From NCBI GenBank assembly GCA_963556495.2, contig OY747702.1, forward strand, positions 40,882,180-40,946,179: DNA of 64,000 nucleotides, written 5' to 3'. Position numbers and translations under genes: made by a program. Positions within the stretch are counted from its first letter, which is position 1. Each line of letters opens with the position of its first letter. This document shows, piece after piece, positions 37,100 to 49,905 of the stretch. The notes beneath the pieces were generated by a model that saw nothing but the letters and a program-made list of their open reading frames with translations, did not search any database and had not been told where the DNA came from. The stretch comes from Valencia hispanica. Its lineage: Eukaryota; Chordata; Actinopteri; Cyprinodontiformes; Valenciidae.

Positions 37100-40000
37100 G
37101 TTTTGCTCCTCAGACGCGGCAGACTCGTGCTGCTTTCGCCTCTGGTGGAAAGGGCTCTATTGACTACAGTGGTGGCTATCAGCTGGGTATGACGTGCTGC
37201 TCCTGTAACGTGCTGCTTACGCATCCGGTGGAAAGGAGGGGTAAGTGGTAGAAATCCTATATTCCGCTAACTGTTTCTTCTTTTTTACTGTCAACTCCAG
37301 GGACAACTCGTTCAAAGTAGTCGTTTCCTTTTGGGAACCAATTACACCTTGTAAATTTTCTCAGTGATATTTCTATCCATAATATTTTCAAATTTGTTGT
37401 TGGAAACACAGACCTCCTGCCAGTAGGAGAGCTAAATCACACATTGCACTAGTTTCAACAGGAAGAGGAGGAGTTGTGAAAGGTCAAACTCAAAACAAAC
37501 AAGCTGCCGGTCTGACCTTTAGCCTGTTTTGCTCCAGAGTCCGTTGGACTCCCTCTGGGAGAGAAATCGGCACTGTGGGCTTCCATTCTTGCTGGACACA
37601 AGACACAACAGCCTGTTAATCGTTGATCAGGTGAACTGTATCCCGCCGGTGAAATAAGTCCTGAACCTGACTTGTTCAAAACCCTGCAGAAAGAATCTTT
37701 GAATTACAGATTCTACCAGAGAGGGAGAGAGGGCTTCGAGGACTCGCTGCTACACGCTACAGAAGCCGAGAGCTGCTGAGCTGTTTGCTGCTCGCAAAAA
37801 GGGAGTCATCTGTGGGAGAACGACGTTGAGAGCTAACGGTGGCTCGGTAACCCACAAGAGCCTCACTGTTAGCGCCACGCCACGCAGCTACTGCTAACTG
37901 TCCAGCTATACCAGCTGGTTTCTCTGGTTTATCGCCTATATTTTCAGACAACAGAGCCTTAAATGGATATCTAAAAAAAGTTCACATGAGGTTGTGTCTG
38001 GGCAGAGATAAATTAGCTTAAGATAAACAAAATAAGGTTTGTTTTGATGGTCTTTTTTGTGTTTTTGCTGCATTTGTAAGATTTCATTCTTCAATTGTTT
38101 GAGTATAAAAAGTGTTTTCAAAGGTTTCTGACTGATAGAAACAGTAGTTTTAATTAAACACGAGTTACTCTGTCCGATTGGAGTTTTTCCCTAAAACAGA
38201 GAGGCTCTAAACTGTGCTTTATAAATTAGCTCTGTATGCTTGTTCTGATTAGTGTGGCCTGCTTTCGCAGACCGTTAGCGTTCATACAAAATAGGAACTG
38301 CTTTCTACAGTATTCAAAATGCAGATCAACTTTAAAATACATAGTTTAAACACCGAAAACTAATCGCATAAGTTGTTTTTGAAACTGCCTTCTTAGCATA
38401 TAACAATACTAAATTTGATCTATCTCTGCAGTGGCCGATCCATAAAATAAAATCAATTCTCCAGAAGGTTATTGATTTTTAATTCAGTAAATGATTTGAT
38501 GAAACATTACTTCCTCCAAAAACTGTTGTTTTTTTTTTGTCTTCTCGTCTGCTTTGCATTGTGAATTGGTGGTTTGAACACAAACCAAAAGGTGCTATTT
38601 ACTCTTAAACTAATCACAATTACTTTAAACTAAGTTAGCTGCACTCCAAAAACTCTTAAATTCAAGGCTTGGTCGTTAAGCATACATATTCATGCTGAAC
38701 TGTGACTTCATTATCAATTTATTGATTATTGTTTCTACTTCTTTGCATATTTGTCCATTTTACTAATTTACTTTTGGTAGTTAGTTTTTAAATATTTATT
38801 CTTCTTTTACTTAGCAGTTTAGTTGGGTGTTACTAGCTTAGTGAGTTTGTTGATTAAAGTATTTTGACTGAAAGTTGAATTCTTTTTGTTATAAACTTGT
38901 TGTTTATTATTCCACAAACATGTGTAGTAACTTGCTGTTCAAAGAACGCCAAGAACGTATTCCTCAGCCTTATCCAGCAGGTAATCACAAACATTAACTG
39001 AGACTGAACTATTTGTCTATTATTATTTCCTGTATCCCAGCTGGTGCCACAAACTTGGTAATTTTGACATTAAATATCAAACTTATTAATAACTGCCCTA
39101 AGCAATTGTCCATAATTATTCATAGCCAACCCCTACCTGAGTCACAACAGTGTATTGACAATATAAAACATTTTCAAGTAAAATAACTGTTACTTTACGT
39201 TTACTACTAAGTTATTTATAAAATGTGTAAAACTACGAAGTTTAGAGTTACAGATGATGAAGTTTGAGAGCTCTCTGTCTGAGCATGCACAAAATTCAAG
39301 TGGTGTAATTGCTATGGTTATTTGTCATTGTGGCAGCCTGGGTCATGTATTCAAGACCAACAGTAGCAACGTGTCCTTGAAGTGTAATGTTCATCTACAT
39401 GGTTTGCTTCCCTTCCAGGTTAAACAATAACAATTTTCAGGTCCCACTTACATTTAGATGTCTATGGCTTCCTTAAAGCATGCACACCTACGTTGTGCAA
39501 ATAGGCTGTTTGCTGGAGGACTAAAGGAAGTGGTAAAGTTCTTCAGATAACAGTTCAAATGGAAAATATGTTTGTCAAACAATATGTGTCAAAGAGACGT
39601 CCTGGCAGTGCATTTAGTAATGAAGAGGAAGGAGAAAAAAGGGGGACAAGTGGCTCACTGGTTTTGTAAAGTTTAAAGTATTTACAATAAGCTGCAGCAT
39701 GACACATAAAAAACAGCTTCAGGCTTCAGAGTCTTTGTGAAAGCTCACAGTACTCTTTGGAAAAACGAGGATGTTTGGGTGTAGAATGCATGATTCCCTC
39801 TAACCAAACTTACTAACATACAGGCACACAGCACTGCTTTGAAATTACTGCAGACAAGTGGCAAGCGGCACCTCTCACAGTGGAACAAATTCTGCTATGC
39901 CGATACCCCCACCCCTATCCCTCCACGCATCTCCACCCCACTGTTACCACCAATATAGGTACACACAAAAGAAGCTCGTAGGTGTGACTGTTCGACTTTT

Positions 40001-40369
40001 CAAACTCTAACTAAAGCAGTCTTCATTTTACTTATTTAATCACTTAGTTTGTAGCAGATCCATGATGAATTGATGGCAAAACCCACAGCCAGTATGCTCA
40101 TGTTTCTATACTGATAGCTCACAACACAGCTACCTTCAGACCACCCAGACTTTATTTATTTTAAATAAATGTCACACAAGCTGTATTCAGTTAATACTCT
40201 AAAGCAAAGCAAGTGTAAAGTTTTGAATAAAGGACTCAACATTAGAACCATCTTACTGTGAGCTTTGGGAATGTGAACTAGACATCATTGTAAATGTTTT
40301 GCAGCACAAGCAGCACAAACTCACTGATAAAACTGATTTTATATTACCCCATTTGTTTAAAACCAATTG
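37100..40369. other. Long stretch without recognised gene
   Basis: Both strands were checked for Ig-fold exons and transposase or reverse-transcriptase motifs and none was found. 37400-37960 is relatively GC-rich and may be part of an unidentified repeat or leader sequence. The remainder is AT-rich. Confidence 0.45.
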
Positions 40370-40612
40370 GTTCAATTCAGTTCATTTATATAGTGCCAAC
40401 TCACAACAGATGTCATCTCAAGGCACTTTACAAGAAGAGTCATTTCAATTCAATCATACAAACATTCCAGTCAGTTTGAAAGTTTTCTATTTAAGGAAAA
40501 CTTGAGTATTGTGCCCTGTTCTGCAGATTCCAACCACAGCAATCCCTCAGCAGTCTCACATACTGAGCAAGCATGTAGTGACAGTGGAAAGGAAAAACTC
40601 CCCTTTAAAGGC
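40370..40612 (-). mobile_element. LINE-A family 3' UTR fragment
   Basis: 'ttatatagtgccaactcacaacagatgtcatctcaaggcactttacaag', 'catgtagtgacagtgga' and 'gaaaaactccccttta' match the antisense 3' UTR of LINE-A at 18310-18570. No coding part remains. Confidence 0.75.
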
Positions 40613-40885
40613 CGGTTAATACTTCTTTGTCGTGTCCCTCGCGTAGGGTACGCCGTAACCACCGTAGCCTCTGCGTAGGTCTGCAGAGGCTTGACGCGCA
40701 CCTCCTCGGACCTGACGTGCAGCCCGGCGACGCAACGCAGAGATGCAGAAATACTCCCTTGTAATTGGTCAGTGAGATTACGTATTTCCGGATGTTTGGG
40801 TTTTGTTGCTGAATGTATGCGGAAGCCGCCATTTTTGCATTGCAAAGTGTTCAAAAGAAGGATAATTTGTTCGTCTGCTTCCATC
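40613..40885. repeat. GC-rich MITE fragment
   Basis: 'ggccggttaatacttctttg' followed by CpG-rich sequence up to 'gcggaagccgccatttttgc' has the look of a Harbinger- or hAT-type MITE terminus. The family is not certain, and the apparent antisense frame of 154 codons is not a gene. Confidence 0.35.
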
Positions 40886-41834
40886 GTTGTTCTAAAACAG
40901 GAAATACTTGCCAGAACTGAAGCAAACATAAGCAAACCATCAGAAAAACTCTGCCCTAACAGCAGACAAGAATATCTGGTTTATTTTTTTCCTAATACAA
41001 AACCACTGTAAGGCACAAATCATGGGCAGAAAACCCGAATCAAGCTCATGCTTGACCTGTTCATTTTAAATTATTTTAAAATGTATTATTTATTTAGTTA
41101 TTATTTTGTTTCTGGGAACATTTAGGGCATGTTCTGAAGAAAATAGAAATAGATGAGAAACTCATATTAAGACCTGGTTTGCAGGCTAAAACACAAAATG
41201 AAAACTGTGGGCATGGCTTACTGAAAAGTGTGTTGATGTTTCTAGGAAGTCACACCAGATGTCAGGGGTGGGGTGGTGTTGAAATTCAGCCCGTGATCTT
41301 GGCTTTGAGAGATATTTTATCTGATCGCTCAAAAGATGCAAGTGGAACCATAATTCTTGAGTGAAATTTCTGGATCCTCTACCTACTTCAAGTAAATTCA
41401 CTGAATCAAAACAAACATAGTTTAACCAAAGATGCACCAGACAAAGACACAAACCTACAGTTTATGGTAAAAGAAAAACCTGTTGTTTGTACACAACCTT
41501 TGTTGTTCTAATGTTATTTTCTAGCTCATGAGCTATTTGGAGATCAATTAAACGCATGGTAAACACTTCATATTGTCACTTTAACCCAATACATTACCTA
41601 TGTAATGTATTAATTGAATCACTTTTATGTTGACATTAAAAAAAAAGTTTTTCTTCTTTACATTTATTTTTTAATTATATTTATATACTTTAATTCTTCC
41701 ATTGTACTCTTTAAAATACCAGAATGTGCAGATACTGATATATTTTTGTCTGTCTGATGAAATCATTTAAATAATCAGTGCCAAAACAACAGTTACTTAC
41801 TCAAAGACATTCCAAACTATGTGGGATCGAGCAC

Positions 41835-41928
<94 letters not shown>

Positions 41929-43410
41929 CTTAGCCCAGGTACTGTGGACCATATTTTATTTTTGTACAACAATCTTCAGAACAAATAAATGGCAGCAATT
42001 GGAAAAGAAATGGAAATAATTCATTGTAATGTTATATTTAGCGTGTTAGGGAAAGTTAAGCAGAAAATTAATCACTTTCAAAAAGTAGCCTATTGCCTTG
42101 CCTGGAAATCTTTTAACCCACATGCAGAAGAATCAAACGGCTAATCTAAATAGTAATGAAAGATTTGTAACATGAGTACCCAATCTTTTTCTCTGCGGGC
42201 TGATGGACGGTAGAGATCAGCGAAGGTGCTCAGCGGCAGTACCGCTTACAGAGATCTTTTATAACGGAAGATGCCTCACTCACACACACAACAGACACAC
42301 AACGGGATCATGACAGTGGCTCAACCGAAATGCACATGTGAATGGTAGTTGTAAATAAAATCTAGATTATTTTTCAAAAATATTTATCAGAAACTATCAG
42401 TAGTTAATTTGTTATAAAAGAAGCCACAGACACTGATTTATCAGAAATCTTACATCAGCATACAGTTTTTTTACTCATCACCCGTCAAATGATCAATACC
42501 CGTTATTGATTAATTTGTTTAATTTGTTCTGACAGGCAAGGACAATGCAACAATAAAATCTGATATGTACTCATTTAAACCGTGTTTTTTATATTTTATT
42601 CAAAAGAAGGAAGACACTCACATAGAAGAAAATAAAGTTTTCACTATTTGCCTTTCCAAAAAGTGGTTTTATAAAAATCATGATATATACATAACCTTTT
42701 CACAAACTAAACAAAAACTTCAGTCCCTCTCATTTTGACTTACTGTCAAAAGTCAAATGGAACAATGTCCTTTTTACAACTAGCACTAAAATACACCTGT
42801 ACAGCAAATGACTTTCAAATTTTAGTAATATTGCTGTATCGCCATGGACAAAAGACTGTTGATCGTCTTGCATTTGTCACTTTAAATTGTTAAAATTTAT
42901 TCTTTTAAACTTTTGTTGTACATACTACACTTGCTGAGGCCAAGAAAAGAATTGGAATAGGCAAACATTTGTTAGGGTGTTACACTGCAATGTGTAAAAT
43001 CATAGGCTAGAATGTTCTTAAGTCCTACAAAAAACTGAAGAAAATCTGTGCCAAAAGACTCATTAAGAGAAATTAGTAACTATAATACATAAAAAAACAT
43101 ACATTAAAAAATAGCAGTATAAAAAACCAGATTTACATTTGTATGCATGCTATACTCTGCTAAATTGTAGTCTAAACCTTAAACATTTTAATGTTGAAAA
43201 AATATATCACATAACTGGAAATCAATGCTGCGTAAATCAATACTACAATGATTGTTGGTGAATATACTGAAAATAAACATAATGTTTTAATATGAGGACG
43301 GCCAGTTTTAATGGTTTAAGACAAGCCTCTGAACTGGTTACACTCACCATTTTCCAGAGTGCATACAAAAACCACACCTGCCATTACTAATTTAAGGCCT
43401 TATCGAACCA
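40886..43410. other. No gene; contains a (GA)n tract
   Basis: AT-rich intergenic DNA. The right edge is the 3' flank of NITR-4. No exon-like frames. Confidence 0.5.
41838..41924. repeat. (GA)n microsatellite
   Basis: About 43 uninterrupted GA units. Confidence 0.97.
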
Positions 43411-44920
43411 TTAATGAATTCCGAAATCCCTGACTTGTGTGTAGATCGTCTCCTCATGTGTTGCTTTTACTTTTCTTCGTTCTGCCTTTCCACTTTTGCT
43501 CCTTGTGAAGGTAGGGGTGGAATAAACCACAAAGTGTGCATTTCTCTGAGTAAAAACATCAAGTAAGAAGAAATATAGCATGACAAAGCAGATGCTATTT
43601 TATATGTAACCAGAAAAAAGTTTACATCTTTCCCACTTTACCTGTTCATTCTGCTCAGCACTGCATCCTTTGATTGCATCTGTTTAACATGTGACAAAAT
43701 TTCCCTTAACAGGTATAAAACCAATAATTTGCTTCTACAGAAAACTTTAAAACTGATGTATGAAACCTACCATTGCAAAAATGTGAAGTTTTCTTCTTTA
43801 TGGTGTAAATGAGGCACAAAATGACTACTAGACATGCACCCACAGTCACGCATAACAGTAAAAGGGTTTTGGACTTCTGAAAACTCCATGGTTCTACAAA
43901 AAAAGTATTAATGCTATTATTAATATTTTCTATGAAATTGTGTATTGCCTAAATGTTTGAGACCTTTTTAATTTAATCCTAACCTTCTAGAAAAGTACTG
44001 TACATACCTTGAACATCCAGTTCAGTTCCATTTCCAAAAATGATCTCTTCATATGTGGCCACGGCACAGTAGTAAGTCCCTGCATCAGAAGGGCTGACGT
44101 TTTTGGAGAAGCTGTAGACACATTTATGTGCCTCAGGACATACATTTTCTCTTTTTCCATCAATATAAATTAAACTGGAATGAGACTGATCCGATCCAGC
44201 TTTGAACCAGTACACCCTGTGATCAGTTGGACATTTTCTCTTCTCACAGTCAGAGAAAACTGAACACTGTAAAGTCACTGGGTCTCCTGGATGGACAGGA
44301 ACAGCATCAGGCTCCTGAATTACAGTAGTGATATCTGGTTCTGGTCCTGGCAAATACAAAAAAAAACATGAAATACACACATTTTACAGTACTACTGAAA
44401 AGAAATTGCCTTAAAATATATATTTATCCACAGAAATGTTGTTTTATGTACCTTTAAACTTGAGGAGAGTTCCCTTCACAAATACCAGCTTTAGTGTTTC
44501 AACTTTGATGCAGTAGTAAAGCCCAGTGTCATTCCACTGAGCTTCTTTAATATGCAGAATAAATGTTCCTTTCTCTTGTTTTGATGTAAAGTGACGAATT
44601 TTAGTAACCCCTTCATAATCAAAAGTTATTGTTTGTCCAATAAATTCAGGCCAGCTTCCAGAAGAAAATTTGACCCAAAACAAACTTTGGGAGTGACTGG
44701 TTGGTGGGCGAGGACACGTCAGGGTCACATTTTGCCCCATATTAATAGTTTTTGTCACCAAGTTGTAACCATTTGTGAAGCCTAAAACAAGTCAAGGGAG
44801 TTATTGACATGTATAAAATCAGTTAAGCACAAAATAGTTTAAGGGACAATTTTGAAATTTGTATATTCTGTACTTACGTCCGTCTCTGAGAAACAGTAGG
44901 AAACAAAATATCACCAGCAT
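43411..44920 (-). CDS. NITR-4: divergent novel immune-type receptor, intact
   Basis: Six compact exons: leader 44920-44878 (MLVIFCFLLFLRDG), V 44781-44452, I 44346-44008, transmembrane 43893-43771, short cytoplasmic 43679-43642, tail 43545-43411. They total 335 codons plus stop with correct phases. An in-frame ATG 15 nt upstream (44933-44935) could add MIKKK. 44920 is preferred because it gives the 43-nt leader length seen in the other genes. The V domain belongs to another family (VTLTCPRPP, LFWVKFSSGSWP, NDTGLYYCIKVET, ending VKGTLLKFKG). The I domain has TLQCSVFSDCEKRKCP, YWFKAGSD, TYYCAVATYEE and FGNGTEL. The span has no charge. The tail has VVYSTPTF and the ITIM-like TIYTQV. It is likely inhibitory. 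Introns are much shorter than in its neighbours and hold no transposons. Confidence 0.87.
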
Positions 44921-45000
44921 TTTCTTTTTGATCATCAAATAGCTGCACAAAAAGAGCAGCACAACATGATTACTTCAGTCTAATATAATATTGAAAAGTA

Positions 45001-45031
45001 GGAGGGGGCAGTGTGGAAACAATCTGATTGG
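45001..45031 (-). promoter_or_regulatory. NITR-4 proximal promoter motif pair
   Basis: GGAGG (45001-45005) and TGATTGG (45025-45031) on the plus strand, 24 bp apart, lie 81 bp upstream of the preferred start codon. They are conserved although the rest of the gene is divergent. Confidence 0.5.
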
Positions 45032-45059
45032 CCATTTCTTAACCCTAACTGTCACCACA

Positions 45060-46005
45060 GTGGAAATTATATTACCATGTTTCCAACTGAAGCATACATT
45101 ATAACATCTGCATCAAGTTTTTTTTTCATGGTATTGGTCTTATTGAAGAAAACAGAATTTCAACCTAGGAGCTCTTAGCTAAAGTACAGGGAGCTTTGCT
45201 TATTGATTTGGCTTACCCTTTTCCTCTATTTGCATAGAATGCATTTAGACGTACCTGCTGTTAGCATTTTAATGACAAATGGACAAGTGTTAAATTACAA
45301 GAAAGTTCACTTGTTATAGACATTTTATAGCTCATAGCTTTCTTTCAGGATTAATTTTCAATTTACGCATGTATCATGATGGAGAGGATTACACTACAAA
45401 GCTGTCATTAAACAATGAATGTACCGCTTCTGTTGGGTAGGCGTCTCCTGCTTGATGCTAAGAGCAGGTAGAAAAGCTGATATGTGCCCGGTGGGCTGCA
45501 TGTTATACTCCCAGTATGTCATACATTTTAATTGGTCCGGGGGGGGGGGGGGGGTGTTAGGAGAAGGGATTCTCCCGGTAAGAAACGTCCCTGATTGAAA
45601 CTGGTAAATAAAATCAGGATTTTATTAAAACAGATTTTAGGACCATGATGTCATTCAACGGTTAACTGTTAATGGTAAGCTTTTCAGTGTTTTTGACAGC
45701 AAGGGTCGTTCAAGGTAATCCGGTTTCTACTGACAGCCCAAAAACCATAAATGCCAGGTTAACTGACCACTCTTAGGTGTGTTTATGTGTGCCTGCATGA
45801 TTGTCTGTCCGGTGTAGCTTTGTGTGTGTCCAATGATGGACCCCTGACCTACCCAGGGTGCACACTGCCTCTTGTTTGTTGACTACTGTAGATAAGCAAC
45901 AGCATGCAAGTCTGTGAGAGAGAACAATATATATCATATATCACATTTATTCACCCTTTCAAACATCAACCTTTCTTACAAGTGGTGTCTCAGTCCCATG
46001 AAACC
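45060..46005. other. Upstream flank of NITR-4; poly-G and SINE remnant
   Basis: It holds a poly-G run at 45539-45554. At 45680-45905 there is a worn SINE copy with 'tgtttatgtgtgcctgcatgattgtctgtcc' and 'cccagggtgcacactgcctc', the same family as 13674-13990. No gene. Confidence 0.5.
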
Positions 46006-46119
<114 letters not shown>

Positions 46120-46219
46120 GTACTCCACCTCACATTGGGCAAGAGATAGGGTACACCCTGCACAGGTTGACAGCCCATCACATGGCAACACAGAGAGACA
46201 AGGGGGAAAAAAACATGCA

Positions 46220-46756
46220 AGTGTAACAGAGTTATGGATCATATGATTCCACTTGCTATAATATAGGTACTTCCCTGTAGAGGCAGTTGGCTCTCAAGCG
46301 CCCCCTCTCAGATGTGGGGTCACGGGCAGCTATCACATTTGCCTGATGATAAGAGATGAGCTCGGGGTAAGGTTGAGCTGAGCAGCACATCGTGATAAGG
46401 TTGTGTTAGTTGGTTTGGAGGTATATATTTTACAGGTCAATGTAATTAATTCTTACCAAGAAGTGTAATTATTTGTTAATTCTGTCTTCTTACTGTGTAA
46501 CGGACGAAATATTAGTAAAATGTCCTTCTGCGTTAGATAGCTAACCTCCATTCAAAAAGGTTGGTGTTGCATTTCAGTGTGTTGCAAACGGGTCGCCTGT
46601 ATTGAGCCAACGGTACTGACCAGTACATATTCTGTTTTATTCCGCTAATAAACGGTGGACTGAGCCATACCAGCTGTCTTTGCTTCTTTTCATACACAAC
46701 CCAGAGTTAAGAACCCGAGATTGACTGGACCACCCGGTTTTATTTGGTTTGACTGG

Positions 46757-46760
<4 letters not shown>
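46220..46760 (+). mobile_element. Candidate solo LTR inside the SINE
   Basis: This roughly 540-bp block begins TGTAACAGAG, has an AATAAA signal near 46647 and ends near TGGTCACA. It interrupts the SINE copy. These are LTR-like features, but a target duplication is not evident and no internal retroviral sequence is present. Confidence 0.35.
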
Positions 46761-46854
<94 letters not shown>

Positions 46855-46913
46855 GCACAAACACGCACACACACGCACACACACACACGCACACACCCAC
46901 ACACCCACACACA

Positions 46914-46992
<79 letters not shown>
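46757..46992. repeat. (CA)n microsatellite, 236 bp
   Basis: Long CA tract with scattered CG and CC interruptions. It generates several spurious His-Thr and Cys-Val frames. Confidence 0.97.
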
Positions 46993-46995
<3 letters not shown>

Positions 46996-47439
46996 TCATA
47001 CACAAGACCAATTGAAAGAGACCCTTTAACTTAAAAATCCTGCGTTTGGACTGTGGGAGGAAACTGTAGTACCTGGAGAGAACCCACAATTGCATAGGGA
47101 AAACATGTAAACTTTATGCTGAAAGACCCCAGGCCGGGAACCTGGGAACCTTCTTACCTTCTGTCATTAGCCAATAGTAAAAGGTGGATGTTACAAATAA
47201 ATGATATTTAAATAAACTATATGTGTTGCTTTTCCATTTGTGAATGGCTTGGAAATGTGTTCCCTGATCTGTTGAAGACACTCTAAGTATGTTTACATGC
47301 ACATCTAAGTTGAATTTTGGCAATAATCTGACTAATAGCTTAACCAGAAAGGGAGTCTTTATCCCACTTCAAATGTCACTCAGAGAATCAAATTATTGAA
47401 TGAAGTGCATTTGACTCCCCGATGCGACATGCGCCCTTT

Positions 47440-48560
47440 TGCACTGGCATTCTTCCGGTTGGTCTTGAACAGTGGTTCCAAAAGTGTGGGGTGCGCTCCC
47501 TAGGCGGCGCGCAGAGTCATTCCAGGGGGGACGCTTTATGAATGGATACAATTTAAAAGCTAATATAACTGACAGGTTTTTAAAGAAGCTCCCACATAAA
47601 CACAAAGCAGAGGATAAAACATAGCCAAGTAAGCTTCTAAACCAACTTCCTTCCCAATCAAAGAGTAGAAAATATGATCAAGCATATCTTGCCTTTAGCT
47701 TTGTTCCACCAAACACCTGCAAATGCTCAATGAGCTCATAAAAAGTTTTGTATATAGTAGCACAGTGTGAAAAACCGGACATAACTGAGGAGGATTATAT
47801 ACTTCCCTGCAATATGTACATGGTTCTGTTTATGATTCATAACAGAGGCCAGCAAACTATGGGTTATTCCTCTGTCTAATATGCGCATTTATGAGATGTC
47901 AACGGACATAAATGGACTTTGTAGAGATCTGCACAGATGGGGCAAAGACTAGGAGGGCTGCAGGAGTTCATGAAGCGCATCTTTCCCCATATTGAAGTGC
48001 ACGAGCTGCATTATACACCGCGTCACATTGGTGTCTAAACAGCCAAATCCTGAGCTGAATGATGTAATGATCGATGTTTTTGGCACAGTCGACTACATCA
48101 AACATTGCCTGTCAAAGCCCCGATTTTTGTGGTACTGTGTGAGAAAATGGCTCCCACAGACAGCCGTTCTGTTTCAGTGCGAGTCGCAATAACTGTCATT
48201 TGGGAAGGTGCTGTAAAGGGTCTTTAAACTGCAAGATGAAATTTGCATCTTTTTGAAGGAAAAGGGGAGTGATCTTGGCCACAAATTTAACTGTATCATG
48301 TTTTTTATTAAAACTTTCATCCAGTGGCATATTTCTGAACGCCATGTTAAAATGAACCAAATTCAGTTATGCAGGGCACAAACACACACCTCCACCTGGT
48401 AGATAAAGTGACATCACTGCAGGCTCACGCCGGGTACTGAAAAGTTGATGATAGAAGACCAGAGTTTTGCAAAACAACCCTCACAATTGTTTTTTTTCCT
48501 CTCAAAGGTCTTCATGTTTTAAACCAATCGTGCACAAAGAGGTATTAAAATGTATTGAAA
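47440..48560 (+). pseudogene. hAT (Charlie/ZBED-like) transposase relic
   Basis: Across shifting frames the plus strand shows FVEICTDGAKTRRAAG (the CTDGAK catalytic Asp block), LNDVM.DVFGTVDYIK, and then SDLATNLTVSCFLLKLS and MQGTNTHLHLVDKVTSL-like segments. These are landmarks of the Charlie/ZBED branch of hAT transposases. Many stops are present. The sequence 'cagtggttccaaaagtgtggggtgcgct' at 47469 resembles the terminus of the same superfamily. Confidence 0.65.
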
Positions 48561-49905
48561 GCAATGTTATATAATACTACACAGTAAAACTGAAAAAAAT
48601 AAAATAATAAATAAATTTAAAAGAAAGTATTAATTACGAAGGGGAGGGGGGACGTGAACATTTTCTGATAAACCAGAACATCTTCCATTGTTGTAAAAAA
48701 AGGTGTTCACCTGTGATCTTTTTTATGGTGCTTACTTCCTGATTGAAGTGGTAACAATTACCCACTGAGGTGTTTGACCAGGTGGCACACATATTGCCCA
48801 TTTAGCTCATGTAGTGTCATTTTGAAATGGCAAACATGAGACTTTATGTCAGATTGATGTGTCTTATGCATTTCAGTGCATTTAGAAAGTGCCTTTTTGA
48901 ATTGTAAAATGTGTGTAAAGCAGAAAATGTGTTTAGAGTTTTGGAGACTTGAGAAGAGGTTTGCTTTCTGTGTTTCAGTTTAAAAAATTGTGTTATGCAT
49001 GTCATTCTTGTGTTTTAGCAATTGGAAAAAACTGTAAGATGCTGCAGCACTCCACTTAGGCTTTGATGTTCGCCCTTCTTTCTTTCTTGTTTTGTTTACC
49101 AATAACCTCGTGTGGAGGCTTTATGCACATGCCTCACACTCTATCTTTAGTGCCACTTAAAGGTCTGGGGCAGTAAACATTTGTGAATGAAAACAACTTT
49201 TCTATGTGAATAGGTCTTAAAAGTTTTATCTGAAGGTTTCAAATACAGTTGGGACACATGTTGCACTAGGAACATGTGAAATGTGAGACAACATATGAAA
49301 TTCTGTTTGATGTGCTATGAAAAATATTTAATTAGGAGACAGCTAAAACCTTATATCCCTGTGAAATAAAAAATGTATATTTAAATTCTTTAGATATATA
49401 GCTGCAAATGGCCTACATTCTCTTGATCAGCTTTAAATGGCCCTTGTGGTGAACAATAATCTATTTTTTTTTTTTTTTTAAACAGCACAACACTAATGTT
49501 GTTGTGAATCCTTTTAAAATTGGGATAAAAAAACAGCCATTTCTGCTTTAGCAAAACATCTTTAGTTTGTTAAAAAAAATTTAAGCAAAGTAGGGCACAC
49601 TGTAAATTTAGGTGGGTTTCTCTTGTAAAATAAACTCTAAAAAATCCTAATCTAGACTTTTATTTGCTTGTAAACGAAGAAAAAAAAGAAATGTCGAACA
49701 TGATTTGAATTTATTATGTATATCAATATTATTTTTCACAATTCAACAGAAAACATAAAAGCTTTAATATAGTAAGATTAGAAAATATATAGTGAACAGA
49801 CAGAAAACAAAATGTTTTGAAAAACCAAATGGATTTGAGTATTCTAGGTTCAATCCAAGAACACTAGATCTTTATTTGTTCCTTTATTGAACCCAAAAGA
49901 CATTC
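48561..49905. other. 3' flank of NITR-5, no gene recognised
   Basis: AT-rich sequence. It includes the 3' UTR of NITR-5, with the stop at 49906-49908. Confidence 0.5.

Larger units (their letters stand above)
46120..47150 (-). repeat. Split antisense SINE copy
   Basis: 46120-46215 carries the 3' half of the SINE ('gggtacaccctgcacaggttg', 'tggcaacacagagaga'). 46985-47150 carries the 5' half ('ggactgtgggaggaaact', 'gagagaacccac', 'aacatgtaaact'). Both are antisense and in the right order for one element. The two halves are separated by an LTR-like segment and by a (CA)n tract that grew from the SINE's own GT-rich stretch. Confidence 0.55.

Noticed and set aside
36398..37224. Frames of 174 and 191 residues on opposite strands
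   Set aside because: They lie within the duplicated MITE; no domain, and the sequence is repeated with different frames in unit 1.
40471..40935. 154-residue minus-strand frame
   Set aside because: It spans the junction of a LINE 3' UTR and a MITE fragment; no domain features.
46690..47095. Several 87-112 residue His-Thr and Cys-Val frames
   Set aside because: Translations of the (CA)n/(GT)n microsatellite.
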